From assembly GCA_035258605.1 (NCBI GenBank), contig DATFXD010000160.1, forward strand, positions 1-64,000: DNA of 64,000 nucleotides, in the 5' to 3' direction. Position numbers and translations under genes: made by a program. This document shows positions 1-8,605 of the stretch, piece by piece. The stretch's first letter is position 1. Each line of letters begins with the position of its first letter. Source of the stretch: AWTP1-13 sp035258605 (lineage in GTDB: Bacteria > Pseudomonadota > Alphaproteobacteria > Rhizobiales > Hyphomicrobiaceae). Under the pieces are notes generated by a model, which worked only from the letters and a program-made list of their open reading frames with translations, searched no databases and had not been told where the DNA came from.

Positions 1-14
1 ATGGGGAGCCCAAG

Positions 15-728
15 GTGCGCCGCGCCGACCGCTTGTTTGAAATCATCCAGTTCATGCGCCGCCGCGAGCTGGTGCGCGCCCGCGACCTGAGCCAGGCGCT
101 CGAGGTGTCGGAGCGGACCATCTACCGCGATATCCAAGACCTGATCGTCAGCGGCGTTCCGATCGAGGGCGAGGCCGGGGTCGGCTACGTGCTCAAGGCC
201 GGGTTCGACCTGCCGCCGCTGATGTTCAACGAGCAGGAGATCGAAGCCCTCGTGCTCGGCGCGCGCATCGTGCAGTCGTGGGCCGACGAAAAGCTGGCGG
301 CCGCGGCCACCGACGTGATCGCCAAGGTCGAGGCGGTGATCCCGGAGCGCCTGCGCGACTACATGGCCAATACCGCGCTGTTGGCACCACCTCACCACTA
401 CATGGAGCAGATCACCTTCGATGTCGCCGAGCTGCGGCGCGCCTTGCGCAGCCAGCTCAAGTTGCACTTTCGCTACCGCGATGGCTTCGGCGATCCCTCC
501 GAGCGCACCGTGCGGCCGCTGTGTCTCGCCTACTTCGGTCCGGTGTGGCTGCTGTCGGCCTGGTGCGAGCTGCGCGACGACTTCCGTACCTTCCGGCTCG
601 ATCGCATCGATGGCTTCCAGGTGCAGCCGGACCGCTTCCGGGCCGAGGCCGGCAAGACCCTGCATGATTTTTTGAAGCGCGACCAAACCTGGACCCGCGG
701 TCGCATGCCGGCGGCGGCGGAGACCTGA
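15..728 (+). CDS. WYL-domain transcriptional regulator (YafY/DeoR-like)
   Basis: Probable DNA-binding regulator of 237 residues. Residues 1-60 form a winged helix-turn-helix (ARDLSQALEVSERTIYRDIQ), and the C-terminal half, about 140-215, is a WYL-type ligand-sensing domain (FRYRDG, then FGPVWLLSAW, then FRTFRLDRI). WYL regulators are known to respond to small ligands or nucleic acid; the ligand here is unknown. The GTG at 15 is taken as start because GGGGAG lies six bases upstream and the protein then begins MRRADRLFEII, the usual opening of this family. The reading frame is open to the window edge, so an upstream start is not excluded. It converges on cysK across a bidirectional terminator. 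Confidence 0.88.
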   Translation: MRRADRLFEIIQFMRRRELVRARDLSQALEVSERTIYRDIQDLIVSGVPIEGEAGVGYVLKAGFDLPPLMFNEQEIEALVLGARIVQSWADEKLAAAATDVIAKVEAVIPERLRDYMANTALLAPPHHYMEQITFDVAELRRALRSQLKLHFRYRDGFGDPSERTVRPLCLAYFGPVWLLSAWCELRDDFRTFRLDRIDGFQVQPDRFRAEAGKTLHDFLKRDQTWTRGRMPAAAET

Positions 729-1111
729 CCGGCGATGCCCGTTGTTGCTGACAACCACCGGCTCAACCTTCGCCCCCGGCGCAAGGCCTCAGCTGAGGCC
801 GCGCCTGCCGGGGGATAGGCTGGGGGTTACCTGTGGATGACTTGGTGGAATAGGAGTTGTGGAAGTTGGCGCGGGAATAGAGGAGGCAGGCAACCGTTGT
901 TGCATCGACCGGCTCACTCCCGCACCGAGCCGATCAAGAAAAAGGGCGCCGCATCCGCACCCGGCGCCCTATTTTTTTGTCCTGGCGGTCACGGCTCACG
1001 CCCAAGCGGACCCCGCCAATGCCGGCGACAACACCGACATCACCCCGGCGCCAGCCCCAGTCTCCTCGTTGAGCCGATGGGTATCTGCCCCGCTTCTGAA
1101 ACGCTGATCCT
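729..1111. other. Intergenic gap between convergent genes
   Basis: The only structure I can support in this stretch is the strong bidirectional terminator at 943-978. Short overlapping reading frames here have no recognisable protein features. Confidence 0.6.
943..978. terminator. Bidirectional Rho-independent terminator
   Basis: A perfect 9-bp inverted repeat (AGGGCGCCG at 943-951, CGGCGCCCT at 962-970) is followed on the + strand by ATTTTTTT. On the - strand the same stem is followed by CCCTTTTTCTT. It can therefore stop transcription from the WYL regulator on the left and from cysK on the right. Confidence 0.88.
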
Positions 1112-2161
1112 TCAGGCCGGGAACTGGGCCGCGGGGGTCGAGCGCGAGATCTCCAGCTCTTCCGGCGTCATGTCGGCGGGCACATTGGCAAACAGCGGCG
1201 TCGACAGATAGCGTTCGCCGGTGTCTGGCAGCATGGCAAGAATGGTCGACCCCTTGGGCGCCTCGGCGGCGATCCGCAGGGCGCCGGCGAAGGTGGCACC
1301 CGAGGTGATGCCGACGAAGATCCCCTCTTTGGTTGCCAGCTCGTTGCTCATGCGGATGGCTTCGGCGCCGGGCACCGGAATCAGTTTGTGGATGACTTTG
1401 AGAGCCACCGCGTCAGCGGTGATCTTCGGAATAAAGTCCGGCGTCCAGCCTTGCATCGGATGCGGCTTGAACGCGGGATGCGCGGCCGCCGGCGAGCCGT
1501 CGGGATGGCGTGCCTGCTCGGCGCCGCTGCCGATCAGCTGCGCGTCTTCCGGCTCGCAGACGATGATCTTGGTGTCGGGCCGCTCGTTGGCAAGCACGCG
1601 CGCCACGCCCTTGAGCGTGCCGCCGGTGCCGTAGCCGGTGACCCAATAGTCGAGGCGCTCGCCGGCGAAGTCATCGACGATTTCGCGGGCGGTGGTGCGC
1701 GAGTGGAAGTCGGGATTGGCTTCGTTCTCGAACTGCCGGGTCAGGAACCAGCCGTGCGTGTTGGCGAGTTCGATCGCCTTGACCACCATGCCCATGCCGC
1801 GTTGGGCCTGCGGCGTCAGCACCACCTTGGCGCCCAGGAACCGCATCAACCGGCGGCGCTCGACGCTGAACTGCTCCGCCATGGTCACCACCAGCGGGTA
1901 GTTCTTCTGCGCACAGACCATCGCCAGGCCGATGCCGGTATTGCCGCTGGTGGCTTCGATCACGGTCTGCCCGGGCTTGAGCTCGCCCGACTTCTCGGCC
2001 GCTTCGATGACACCCAGCGCCAACCGATCCTTGACCGAGCCCAGCGGATTGAAGGCTTCGATCTTGACGTAGAGGTTGATGCCCGGCGGTGCGAGACGAT
2101 TGATCTTGACGACCGGCGTATTGCCGACGGTTGCAAGAATATTCTCATATCTGCGGCCCAT
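1112..2161 (-). CDS. cysK: Cysteine synthase A (O-acetylserine sulfhydrylase)
   Basis: PLP-dependent enzyme that makes cysteine from O-acetylserine and sulfide in the cytoplasm. The PLP-binding lysine is K44 in NPLGSVKDR, the substrate loop TSGNTG is at 71-76, and the phosphate-binding GTGGT is at 178-182. At 349 residues it is slightly longer than the usual 310-325, with a C-terminal tail after the GERYLST motif. The frame extends 30 codons upstream, but the ATG at 2161 is preferred because GGAG sits six bases before it and the protein then begins MGRRYENIL like other family members. The two tandem ATGs (2164, 2161) leave a one-codon uncertainty. Confidence 0.95.
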   Translation of the reverse strand: MGRRYENILATVGNTPVVKINRLAPPGINLYVKIEAFNPLGSVKDRLALGVIEAAEKSGELKPGQTVIEATSGNTGIGLAMVCAQKNYPLVVTMAEQFSVERRRLMRFLGAKVVLTPQAQRGMGMVVKAIELANTHGWFLTRQFENEANPDFHSRTTAREIVDDFAGERLDYWVTGYGTGGTLKGVARVLANERPDTKIIVCEPEDAQLIGSGAEQARHPDGSPAAAHPAFKPHPMQGWTPDFIPKITADAVALKVIHKLIPVPGAEAIRMSNELATKEGIFVGITSGATFAGALRIAAEAPKGSTILAMLPDTGERYLSTPLFANVPADMTPEELEISRSTPAAQFPA

Positions 2162-2281
2162 CATCGTCTCCATTCGCTCGCACCAAGCGCACCGGCGCGC
2201 CCAATACTCCTGCTCCCCGCGCAATTTGACGCAGCTCGGGCGCCGGGACAACCTCTTATGCCCAACACCCCCTGGCTTTCT

Positions 2282-3277
2282 TCAAATTCGGCGCAGCGCC
2301 ACGTCCTCGATGATGTGGTTGGCACTCTTGCGCAAGATCAAGCGCGCGCGCTGCCGCGTCGGCAGAATATTCTCTGCCAGATTTTTCTCGTTGATGGTGC
2401 GCCAGATGTCGAGCGCCTGCGCCCGAGCCTGGTCCGGGGTGAGGTGGGCGTAGCGGTGAAAGTACGCCGCCGGATCGCGAAACGCCGTCTGCCGCAGGCG
2501 CATGAAGCGCGTCACATACCATTCCTCGATCACCTTGGCGGCGGCGTCGATATAGATCGAAAAGTTGAAGAAATCGGACACGAACGGAATCGCCTCGCCA
2601 TCCTTGGGCATGCGCGCCGGCTGCAGCACGTTGAGGCCTTCGACGATCAGGATGTCGGGCCGATCGACCAGCAAGGTTTGGCTGGGAAGGATGTCGTAGT
2701 GGAAGTGCGAGTAGACCGGCGCTTCCACCCGCTCCTTGCCCGACTTCACCTCGTTGAGAAAATTCAACAGCCTTGCCGTGTCGAAGCTCTCGGGAAACCC
2801 CTTGCGGTGCATGATGCCGCGCCGGTTCAGCTCCTCGTTGGGATGCAGGAACCCGTCGGTGGTGATGAGGTCGACACGGGGGTGATCGGGCCAGCGCGCC
2901 AGCAGCGCCTTCAGCACGCGCGCGGTGGTGCTCTTGCCGACCGCAACCGAGCCGGCGATGCCCAGAATGTAGGGCACGCGATGATCTTTGCGGCCCAGGA
3001 AGCGATTGGTGACGGCGTGCAGCTCCTGCGCCGCGGCGACGTGGAGATTGAGCAGCCGCGACAACGGCAGATAGATCTTCTCCACCTCCAGCATCGACAG
3101 ATCTTCGATCAGGCCCGACAGCTGCTCGAGCTCGCGCGGCACCAGGGTCATCGGCGTGTCGGCGCGCAGTTTCGCCCATTCATCGCGGGTGAACACCCGG
3201 TAGGGCGAAAAACGGATCGGCGACCGCGGCCCGGCCGCGGCCTGATCCCGTTGCAGCGGATCGTTGGCGGCGGTCAT
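2282..3277 (-). CDS. coaA: Type I pantothenate kinase
   Basis: Phosphorylates pantothenate, the first step of coenzyme A synthesis. The 331-residue protein has a P-loop at 106-117 (GIAGSVAVGKST), followed by TTDGFLHPNEEL and the conserved HFHYD and VEGLNVLQ segments of bacterial CoaA. The ATG at 3277 overlaps the hisE stop by four bases (ATGA), so the two are probably translationally coupled. Pairing of hisE with coaA is common in alphaproteobacteria, where they usually follow hisF; here the upstream neighbour is parB instead. Confidence 0.96.
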   Translation of the reverse strand: MTAANDPLQRDQAAAGPRSPIRFSPYRVFTRDEWAKLRADTPMTLVPRELEQLSGLIEDLSMLEVEKIYLPLSRLLNLHVAAAQELHAVTNRFLGRKDHRVPYILGIAGSVAVGKSTTARVLKALLARWPDHPRVDLITTDGFLHPNEELNRRGIMHRKGFPESFDTARLLNFLNEVKSGKERVEAPVYSHFHYDILPSQTLLVDRPDILIVEGLNVLQPARMPKDGEAIPFVSDFFNFSIYIDAAAKVIEEWYVTRFMRLRQTAFRDPAAYFHRYAHLTPDQARAQALDIWRTINEKNLAENILPTRQRARLILRKSANHIIEDVALRRI

Positions 3278-3618
3278 GAGGGTGCGCCGCGCCTGGCCGC
3301 CTTTTCGGCGAGACCGGAGGTGCCCATGCGGCCGCCAAGTTCGGCCAGCACCTCGCTCAAGGCGACCTGCCGGCATTCCAATAGCACCAACAGATGATAG
3401 AGGAGATCGGCGGCCTCGCGGCGCAGTGCCTGCCGGTCGCTGCCCAGAGCGGCGATAATGGTTTCCGTGCTTTCCTCACCGAATTTCTTGGCGCAGCGCT
3501 CGATGCCGGCATCGAGCAATTCCTTGGTATAGGAGGAACCGGTCGGCGCCGCGCGGCGCGCGGCGATCAGCGCCGCCAGGCGCGCCAGGACATCATCGAC
3601 CTCGGGGGCTTGAGGCAT
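3274..3618 (-). CDS. hisE: Phosphoribosyl-ATP pyrophosphatase
   Basis: Hydrolyses phosphoribosyl-ATP to phosphoribosyl-AMP, step two of histidine synthesis. The 114-residue all-alpha protein of the MazG superfamily shows the typical KKFGEESTE motif followed by EAADLLYHLLVLL, which carry the acidic metal ligands. It overlaps coaA by four bases. No other histidine-synthesis gene lies nearby; the HisD-like gene at 36 kb is probably a catabolic paralogue. Confidence 0.96.
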   Translation of the reverse strand: MPQAPEVDDVLARLAALIAARRAAPTGSSYTKELLDAGIERCAKKFGEESTETIIAALGSDRQALRREAADLLYHLLVLLECRQVALSEVLAELGGRMGTSGLAEKAARRGAPS

Positions 3619-3770
3619 CTGCGGCTGACCACGGCTATCCCGGATGCTGCGTCGCCCACTCCAAACTACGATGCCACCCGGCCGTCAAGGGCAGTATCAC
3701 CCTGGGGCGGCGCTGGGCTGCACCTCCGGCCACCTCGGCCGGCTTCTTGGGGGGCCAAGGTGCCGGCCCG

Positions 3771-4646
3771 TCAGCCCACCAGCCGGCTGCGGATAAAGTC
3801 GAGCTGATCAAAGTTGCCGTAGCGGATCAGCAAGGTGCCGCTCTCGCCGGAACCGGGCTTGATCTCAACCTTAAGGCCCAGCACGTCGGCCAGATCCTTC
3901 TCAAAGGCGCGGGTGTCGGGGTCTTTTTGGGGGCCACGCCGGCCGGCGCGGCCGCCCTCGCCAGCCTTGCCTTCGCTCTGTACCAGCGCTTCGACCGCGC
4001 GCACATTGAGCTCCTGGGCGACGATGCGCTGCGCCAAGGTTTCGGCATCGTCGCGACCAACCAGCGCCCGGGCATGGCCGGCCGTGAGCGAGCCATCCGC
4101 CACCAGGGCGCGCACCGGTGCCGGCAATTTCAAGAGCCGCAAGGTATTGGCGATATGGCTGCGGCTCTTGCCGATGACGTCGGCAAGCTGTTCTTGCGTA
4201 TAGCCGAAGCGCTCGGTCAACTCGTTATAGCCGGTCGCCTCCTCGATAGCGTTGAGGTCGGCGCGCTGCACGTTCTCGATGATGGCGACCTCGAGCAATT
4301 CCTGATCGCTCAGATCGCGGACAATGACCGGTATCTGGTGGATGCCGGCGCGCTGCGCCGCCCGCCAGCGCCGTTCGCCGGCGACGATTTCGTAGCCGCC
4401 GCGGTCGGCGTCGGGGCGGGCGATGATCGGCTGCAGCAAACCCCTGGTGCGGATCGACTCGGCGAGCTCGGCCAGCTCCGTGTCGTCGAAGTCGCGGCGG
4501 GGATTGAGCTGGCTGCGATGCAATTGGTCGATGCCCAACAGCCGCTGCTCGCCCTCGGCGGGCACGCGCGGCTCGCCCGGCGGTGCCTCTCCGATCAAAG
4601 AGGCAAGGCCGCGGCCAAGCCGGCCTTTGTGCAGGGGTATCGGCAT
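3771..4646 (-). CDS. parB: Chromosome-partitioning protein ParB
   Basis: CTP-dependent clamp that loads at parS and spreads to form the partition complex near the origin. The 291-residue protein begins with a lysine- and arginine-rich segment (HKGRLGRGLASLIGE) and has the CTPase motif GERRWRA at 90-96, ENVQRADL at 124-131, a helix-turn-helix about 149-172 (TQEQLADVIGKSRSHIANTL) and a C-terminal dimerisation domain. The ATG at 4646 has GGGGA six bases upstream and is preferred over a GTG at 4679 without a clear ribosome site. It follows parA, and two parS sites lie 1.7 and 3.9 kb upstream of its start. Confidence 0.97.
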   Translation of the reverse strand: MPIPLHKGRLGRGLASLIGEAPPGEPRVPAEGEQRLLGIDQLHRSQLNPRRDFDDTELAELAESIRTRGLLQPIIARPDADRGGYEIVAGERRWRAAQRAGIHQIPVIVRDLSDQELLEVAIIENVQRADLNAIEEATGYNELTERFGYTQEQLADVIGKSRSHIANTLRLLKLPAPVRALVADGSLTAGHARALVGRDDAETLAQRIVAQELNVRAVEALVQSEGKAGEGGRAGRRGPQKDPDTRAFEKDLADVLGLKVEIKPGSGESGTLLIRYGNFDQLDFIRSRLVG

Positions 4647-4740
4647 CGAGGGTCCCCAGTTCTTAAGGGTGTCGGACACAGACGATCTCGCGGATGTGGC
4701 GGTTGCGATGGGTCGAGGGGATCATGGTCGAGACCCAAGA

Positions 4741-5574
4741 TTAAGCCGCGCGCAGGCGCTGTTCCCGCTCGATGATCTCGGTGGCAAGGCGGATGTAGGC
4801 CTGGCTGCCCGGGCATTCATAGTCATAGAGCAGGATCGGCTTGCCAAACGACGGCGCCTCGGCCACGCGCACATTGCGCGGGATCATGGTCTCATAGACC
4901 TTGGGGCCGAAGAAGGCCCGCACCTCCGTTGCCACCTCCTTGGACAGCGAGGTGCGCGCATCGTGCATGGTGAGAACGACCCCTTGGATCTCCAGACCAG
5001 GGTTGAGCGTCGTTTTGATCTGATCGATCGTGTCCTTGAGCTGCGAAATGCCTTCCAGGGCGAAGAACTCGCACTGCACCGGCACCAGCACGGCATGCGC
5101 CGCCACCATGGCGTTGAGCGTCAGCAGGTTGAGCGAGGGCGGGCAGTCGATCAAAAGATACTGGTAGGGCACGTCGGCGGGTCGCGCGCGCTGCTCTGCC
5201 ATCAGCGCCACGACCGCGTCGCGGAGGCGAAACGGACGGTTGTGTTCGCTCATCATTTCGGATTCGAGGCCGACCAGGTCGGAATTGGCCGGCACAATAC
5301 TCAAGTTCGGCACCAAGGTGGGCATGGCGACGGCGGCAATGGCCGAATGGCCGCTCAGCACATTGAACGTCGTCAGTTGCCGCGCGTCCTCAGCGATCCC
5401 CACCCCGGTCGATGCATTACCCTGCGGATCGAGATCGAGAATGAGGACCTTCTGGCCCACGGCGGCAAGCGCGGTGCCAAGGTTGATGGCGGTGGTGGTC
5501 TTGCCCACGCCACCCTTTTGATTGGCGATGGCAAGGACGCGAAGCCCACCGGCTCCGGGAAGCATGCCAGTCAC
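4741..5574 (-). CDS. parA: Chromosome-partitioning ATPase ParA (Soj)
   Basis: Deviant Walker-type ATPase that moves ParB-parS complexes after origin duplication. The 277-residue protein has the P-loop KGGVGKTT at 20-27 with the signature lysine, the ILDLDPQGN Walker A' segment at about 45-53 and the Walker B segment LLIDCPPS. The start overlaps the rsmG stop by four bases (ATGA), the usual rsmG-parA coupling. A second in-frame ATG at 5565 could also serve. Confidence 0.97.
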   Translation of the reverse strand: MTGMLPGAGGLRVLAIANQKGGVGKTTTAINLGTALAAVGQKVLILDLDPQGNASTGVGIAEDARQLTTFNVLSGHSAIAAVAMPTLVPNLSIVPANSDLVGLESEMMSEHNRPFRLRDAVVALMAEQRARPADVPYQYLLIDCPPSLNLLTLNAMVAAHAVLVPVQCEFFALEGISQLKDTIDQIKTTLNPGLEIQGVVLTMHDARTSLSKEVATEVRAFFGPKVYETMIPRNVRVAEAPSFGKPILLYDYECPGSQAYIRLATEIIEREQRLRAA

Positions 5575-6320
5575 GAGCGGGGCTCCTTCCTGTTGGGCTC
5601 AAGCGCGCTGACCCGGACGATGTGCGCCTTGGGGTCGGTGCAGCTTCGAATCAGCTCGCTGTTGAAAATCCACACCTTGCGGGCCGCCTCGACCTCTCTC
5701 ACGGCCTCCCGACCCTTCAAGAACAAGCCAATGCTACGCTTGGAGAAGAAGGGGGCGGCAAGGCCCAGGAGCTTGTCGAGGGGCGCCAGTGCACGCGCCG
5801 TTACCACGTCCGGCCGCGGCACCGTAGCGTGAGTCGCCGCCAATTCGATTCTTGTCGACAGGATATCCACAGCGATACCCGCGTGCCGGGCGACCTCGCG
5901 CAGGAAGGCGGCCTTACGGGCATCGCTTTCGATCAGCGTGACCGGCGGCGGCGACATGGCCTTCGCCGGCGGCCCGCCGGCGGCCGAGGCGCCGCGCCGA
6001 TCTTGTCGGTCCCTGCCATCGGCCAACAGAATGGCGATCACCAGCCCGGGAAAGCCGCCGCCCGAGCCCAGATCGAGCCAGGTGTGGGCGTCGGTCGGGG
6101 CAAGGGAGAGCAGCTGGGCCGAATCGGCAAAATGACGCTGCCATACCTGCGCCAAGGTGCCGTTGGCGACCAGGTTGACGGCCGGTTGCCATTGCCGCAG
6201 TACGCGTTCGTAGCGCTCGAGCCGCGCCAAGGTTTCCGGGGAAACCGCAAACCGCGCCGCAAACGCGGCTGGACCGGTGCAGGCCCCCGCTGGCATCGCG
6301 GATTCGGAGACACTGGGCAT
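5571..6320 (-). CDS. rsmG: 16S rRNA m7G527 methyltransferase RsmG
   Basis: SAM-dependent methyltransferase that modifies G527 of 16S rRNA. The SAM-binding loop WLDLGSGGGFPG lies at about 81-92 and ESDARKAAFL at about 131-140. Between them is an extra low-complexity stretch of roughly 25 residues (about 102-126, rich in R, A, G and P) where homologues have a short loop; this and an N-terminal extension explain 249 residues against about 207 in E. coli. The ATG at 6320 is preceded closely by GAGG; a GTG at 6338 is an alternative. It heads the rsmG-parA-parB operon. Confidence 0.94.
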   Translation of the reverse strand: MPSVSESAMPAGACTGPAAFAARFAVSPETLARLERYERVLRQWQPAVNLVANGTLAQVWQRHFADSAQLLSLAPTDAHTWLDLGSGGGFPGLVIAILLADGRDRQDRRGASAAGGPPAKAMSPPPVTLIESDARKAAFLREVARHAGIAVDILSTRIELAATHATVPRPDVVTARALAPLDKLLGLAAPFFSKRSIGLFLKGREAVREVEAARKVWIFNSELIRSCTDPKAHIVRVSALEPNRKEPRS

Positions 6321-6358
6321 GTCCTCGCAATAGCGCACTTGCGGGGCTCGCGTCCCCC

Positions 6359-6374
6359 TGTTTCACGTGAAACA
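6359..6374. promoter_or_regulatory. parS centromere site (perfect consensus)
   Basis: The sequence TGTTTCACGTGAAACA matches the universal bacterial parS 16-mer at every position, and the palindrome extends two more bases on each side. It lies between mnmG and rsmG, 1.7 kb from the start of parB. parS is the ParB loading site. Confidence 0.96.
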
Positions 6375-6398
6375 GGCGCCAATGGCCTAATTGGCGCC
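6375..6398. repeat. Hairpin abutting parS
   Basis: A 9-bp perfect inverted repeat, GGCGCCAAT and ATTGGCGCC around a 6-base loop, starts directly after the parS core. It lacks a T-run. It may act as a weak terminator for mnmG, which reads toward it, or be structural. Confidence 0.55.
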
Positions 6399-6488
6399 GC
6401 CCCCCGGCAACGCTCAGGGTGCAAGGGGGTGCGCCCATAGTCATGGGGGCATCGAGCGGACCATTGGGGTGTGCAAGCCAGGTGGCGG

Positions 6489-8384
6489 CTAGCCCGCCGG
6501 CGCGTCGCTGCGCCGGTCCGGGGCCCGCTTCACGCGCGCCAGCAACAACAGCAGCGCGGCCGGCGTGATCCCCTCCAGACGGCTGGCCTGGGCCAAGGTC
6601 ACGGGTCGGACGCGGTCCAGCCGCTGGCGGACCTCGGTCGACAGTCCCGCAATGCTGGCATAGTCGAGGTCGCCAGGGATCCGGATCGCCTCCTCCTTGC
6701 GCAGCACGGCCACGTCGGCCTCCTGCTGGGCAAGATAGACGGCATAGCGGGCATCGACCTCAAGGTGCGCGGCGGCCCAGGCCGGCACCGCCGCAAGCTG
6801 CGGCCAGATGCCGGCAAGACGTGCCAGGGTCACGTCCGGGTGCGCCAACAGCTCCAGCGCCGTGCGGCGCCGACCATCCTTGTTGATATCGAGACCATGG
6901 CGAGCCGCCGCGTTGGGCGTGAGGTTGAGCGCCAACAGGCGCCGGCGCACGTCGTCAAGCAGCTGCCACTTGTCGGCAAAGGCCCGCGCTCGGGTCGCCC
7001 CGACGCAGCCAAGTCCGATCCCGGTCGGGGTCAGACGGTGATCGGCGTTGTCGGCCCGCAGCCGCAGGCGATACTCGGCCCGGGAGGTAAAGATGCGATA
7101 GGGCTCTGACACGCCGCGGCTCACCAGGTCGTCGATCATAACCCCCAGGTAGGCGTCGGCCCGCGAGACGATGAACTCCCGGCCGCCGCCCGCGGCACGC
7201 AGGGCCGCATTGAGGCCGGCGACGATGCCCTGGCCCGCCGCCTCCTCATAACCGGTGGTGCCGTTGATCTGACCGGCAAGGAACAGGCCCGCAAGCCGCT
7301 TGACCTCCAAGGTCGGCAGCAGCTCGCGCGGATCGACGTAGTCATACTCGATGGCATAGCCGAAGCGCTTGACCACGACCCGGGCCAGACCTGGAATGGT
7401 GCGCAGGAAGGCCTCCTGCACGTCGACCGGCAACGAGGTGGAAATGCCGTTGGGGTAGATGGTGTCATCGTCGACACCTTCCGGCTCCAGAAAGATCTGG
7501 TGGCTCGAACGGTCGGCAAAGCGCACCACCTTGTCCTCGATCGAGGGGCAGTAGCGAGGGCCGATGCTGGCAATCTGTCCGGCATAGAGGGGCGCCCGGT
7601 CGAGATTGGCACGGATGATGGCATGGGTGGCGGGTGACGTTGCGGTGATGGCGCAGCACACCTGGGGCGTGCTGATGCGCGCCGTCAAAAACGACAGGGG
7701 TACCGGCGGATCATCGCCCGCCTGCACGTCGAGACCGGCCCAATCGATCGACTGGCGTGCGAGCCGGGCGGGTGTTCCGGTCTTGAGCCGCCCCAGGCGC
7801 AACGTGAGCGCCGATAGCCGTCGGGAGAGCGCGTTGGCCGGCGCCTCGCCGTAGCGCCCGGCCGGGGTCTGCCGCTCGCCCTGATGGATCAGGCCGCGCA
7901 GAAACGTACCGGTGGTGAGCACCGCGGCACCCGCCGCAAGGCTGCGGCCATCGGCCAACACCACGCCGGCGAGCCGCTCGCCGCCCAGGGCGGGGTGCAC
8001 CAGCAGATCGTCAACCGCGGCCTCGATCACCTCCAGGTTGGGGGTGGCGGCGATCGCGGCCTGCATGGCACGCCGGTAAAGGCCACGGTCAGCCTGGGCG
8101 CGCGGGCCTTGCACCGCTGGCCCCTTGGAGCGGTTGAGCAGCCTGAATTGGATGCCGGCCGCATCGCCAACCCGGCCGATCAGGCCATCGAGGGCATCGA
8201 TCTCGCGCACCAGGTGGCCCTTGCCCAGGCCGCCGATTGCCGGATTGCACGACATTTCGCCGATGGTGGCGGCGCGGTGGGTGACGAGCGCGGTGCGCGC
8301 GCCCAGCCGCGCGGCCGCCGCCGCGGCCTCGCAGCCGGCATGACCGCCGCCGACCACGATGACGTCATAGCTCGAAGCTTTCAT
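6489..8384 (-). CDS. mnmG: tRNA uridine-5-carboxymethylaminomethyl modification enzyme MnmG (GidA)
   Basis: FAD-dependent partner of MnmE that installs the carboxymethylaminomethyl group on wobble uridine 34 of tRNAs. The N-terminal dinucleotide-binding motif VIVVGGGHAGCEAA is present, the FAD-domain repeats follow, and the C-terminus carries the family segment ASRLEGITPAALLLLL. The ATG at 8384 gives MKASSYDVIVVGGG and 631 residues, matching E. coli (629). An upstream ATG at 8405 would add seven residues; neither has a strong ribosome site. parS sites lie on both sides of the gene. Confidence 0.96.
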   Translation of the reverse strand: MKASSYDVIVVGGGHAGCEAAAAAARLGARTALVTHRAATIGEMSCNPAIGGLGKGHLVREIDALDGLIGRVGDAAGIQFRLLNRSKGPAVQGPRAQADRGLYRRAMQAAIAATPNLEVIEAAVDDLLVHPALGGERLAGVVLADGRSLAAGAAVLTTGTFLRGLIHQGERQTPAGRYGEAPANALSRRLSALTLRLGRLKTGTPARLARQSIDWAGLDVQAGDDPPVPLSFLTARISTPQVCCAITATSPATHAIIRANLDRAPLYAGQIASIGPRYCPSIEDKVVRFADRSSHQIFLEPEGVDDDTIYPNGISTSLPVDVQEAFLRTIPGLARVVVKRFGYAIEYDYVDPRELLPTLEVKRLAGLFLAGQINGTTGYEEAAGQGIVAGLNAALRAAGGGREFIVSRADAYLGVMIDDLVSRGVSEPYRIFTSRAEYRLRLRADNADHRLTPTGIGLGCVGATRARAFADKWQLLDDVRRRLLALNLTPNAAARHGLDINKDGRRRTALELLAHPDVTLARLAGIWPQLAAVPAWAAAHLEVDARYAVYLAQQEADVAVLRKEEAIRIPGDLDYASIAGLSTEVRQRLDRVRPVTLAQASRLEGITPAALLLLLARVKRAPDRRSDAPAG

Positions 8385-8508
8385 GGCCTGACCGGTGGCG
8401 CGCATCGGCGCGCAACCTACTGGAGGCCGCAGCGGGGGTCAAAGCCTGACAGCCGCCCTGGCATGCGCCAAGCGTTGGCAGGCGCGAGGCGGCCTGCTCG
8501 CGCAGACG

Positions 8509-8524
8509 TGTTTCACGTGAAATG
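8509..8524. promoter_or_regulatory. Second parS site
   Basis: TGTTTCACGTGAAATG matches the parS consensus at 14 of 16 positions, failing only at the last two bases and keeping the central TTTCACGTGAAA palindrome. It lies in the divergent gap between mnmG and the DUF427 gene, about 2.1 kb from the first parS. Confidence 0.87.
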
Positions 8525-8605
8525 CGCTGGCACTTTGTTGGGCAGCCACCATGGGCTACTGACCCCAAGGAAACGCAACCCCTCAGTCCCGGAAGGACCC
8601 ATGTG

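Noticed and set aside
1388..3397. 669-codon plus-strand open frame opposite cysK, coaA and hisE
   Set aside because: It is antisense to three well-identified enzymes, has no family features and an Arg/His/Gln-rich composition typical of shadow frames in high-GC DNA.
5862..5872. ATATCCACA in rsmG as a DnaA box
   Set aside because: One mismatch to the 9-mer and fully inside a coding region; not counted.
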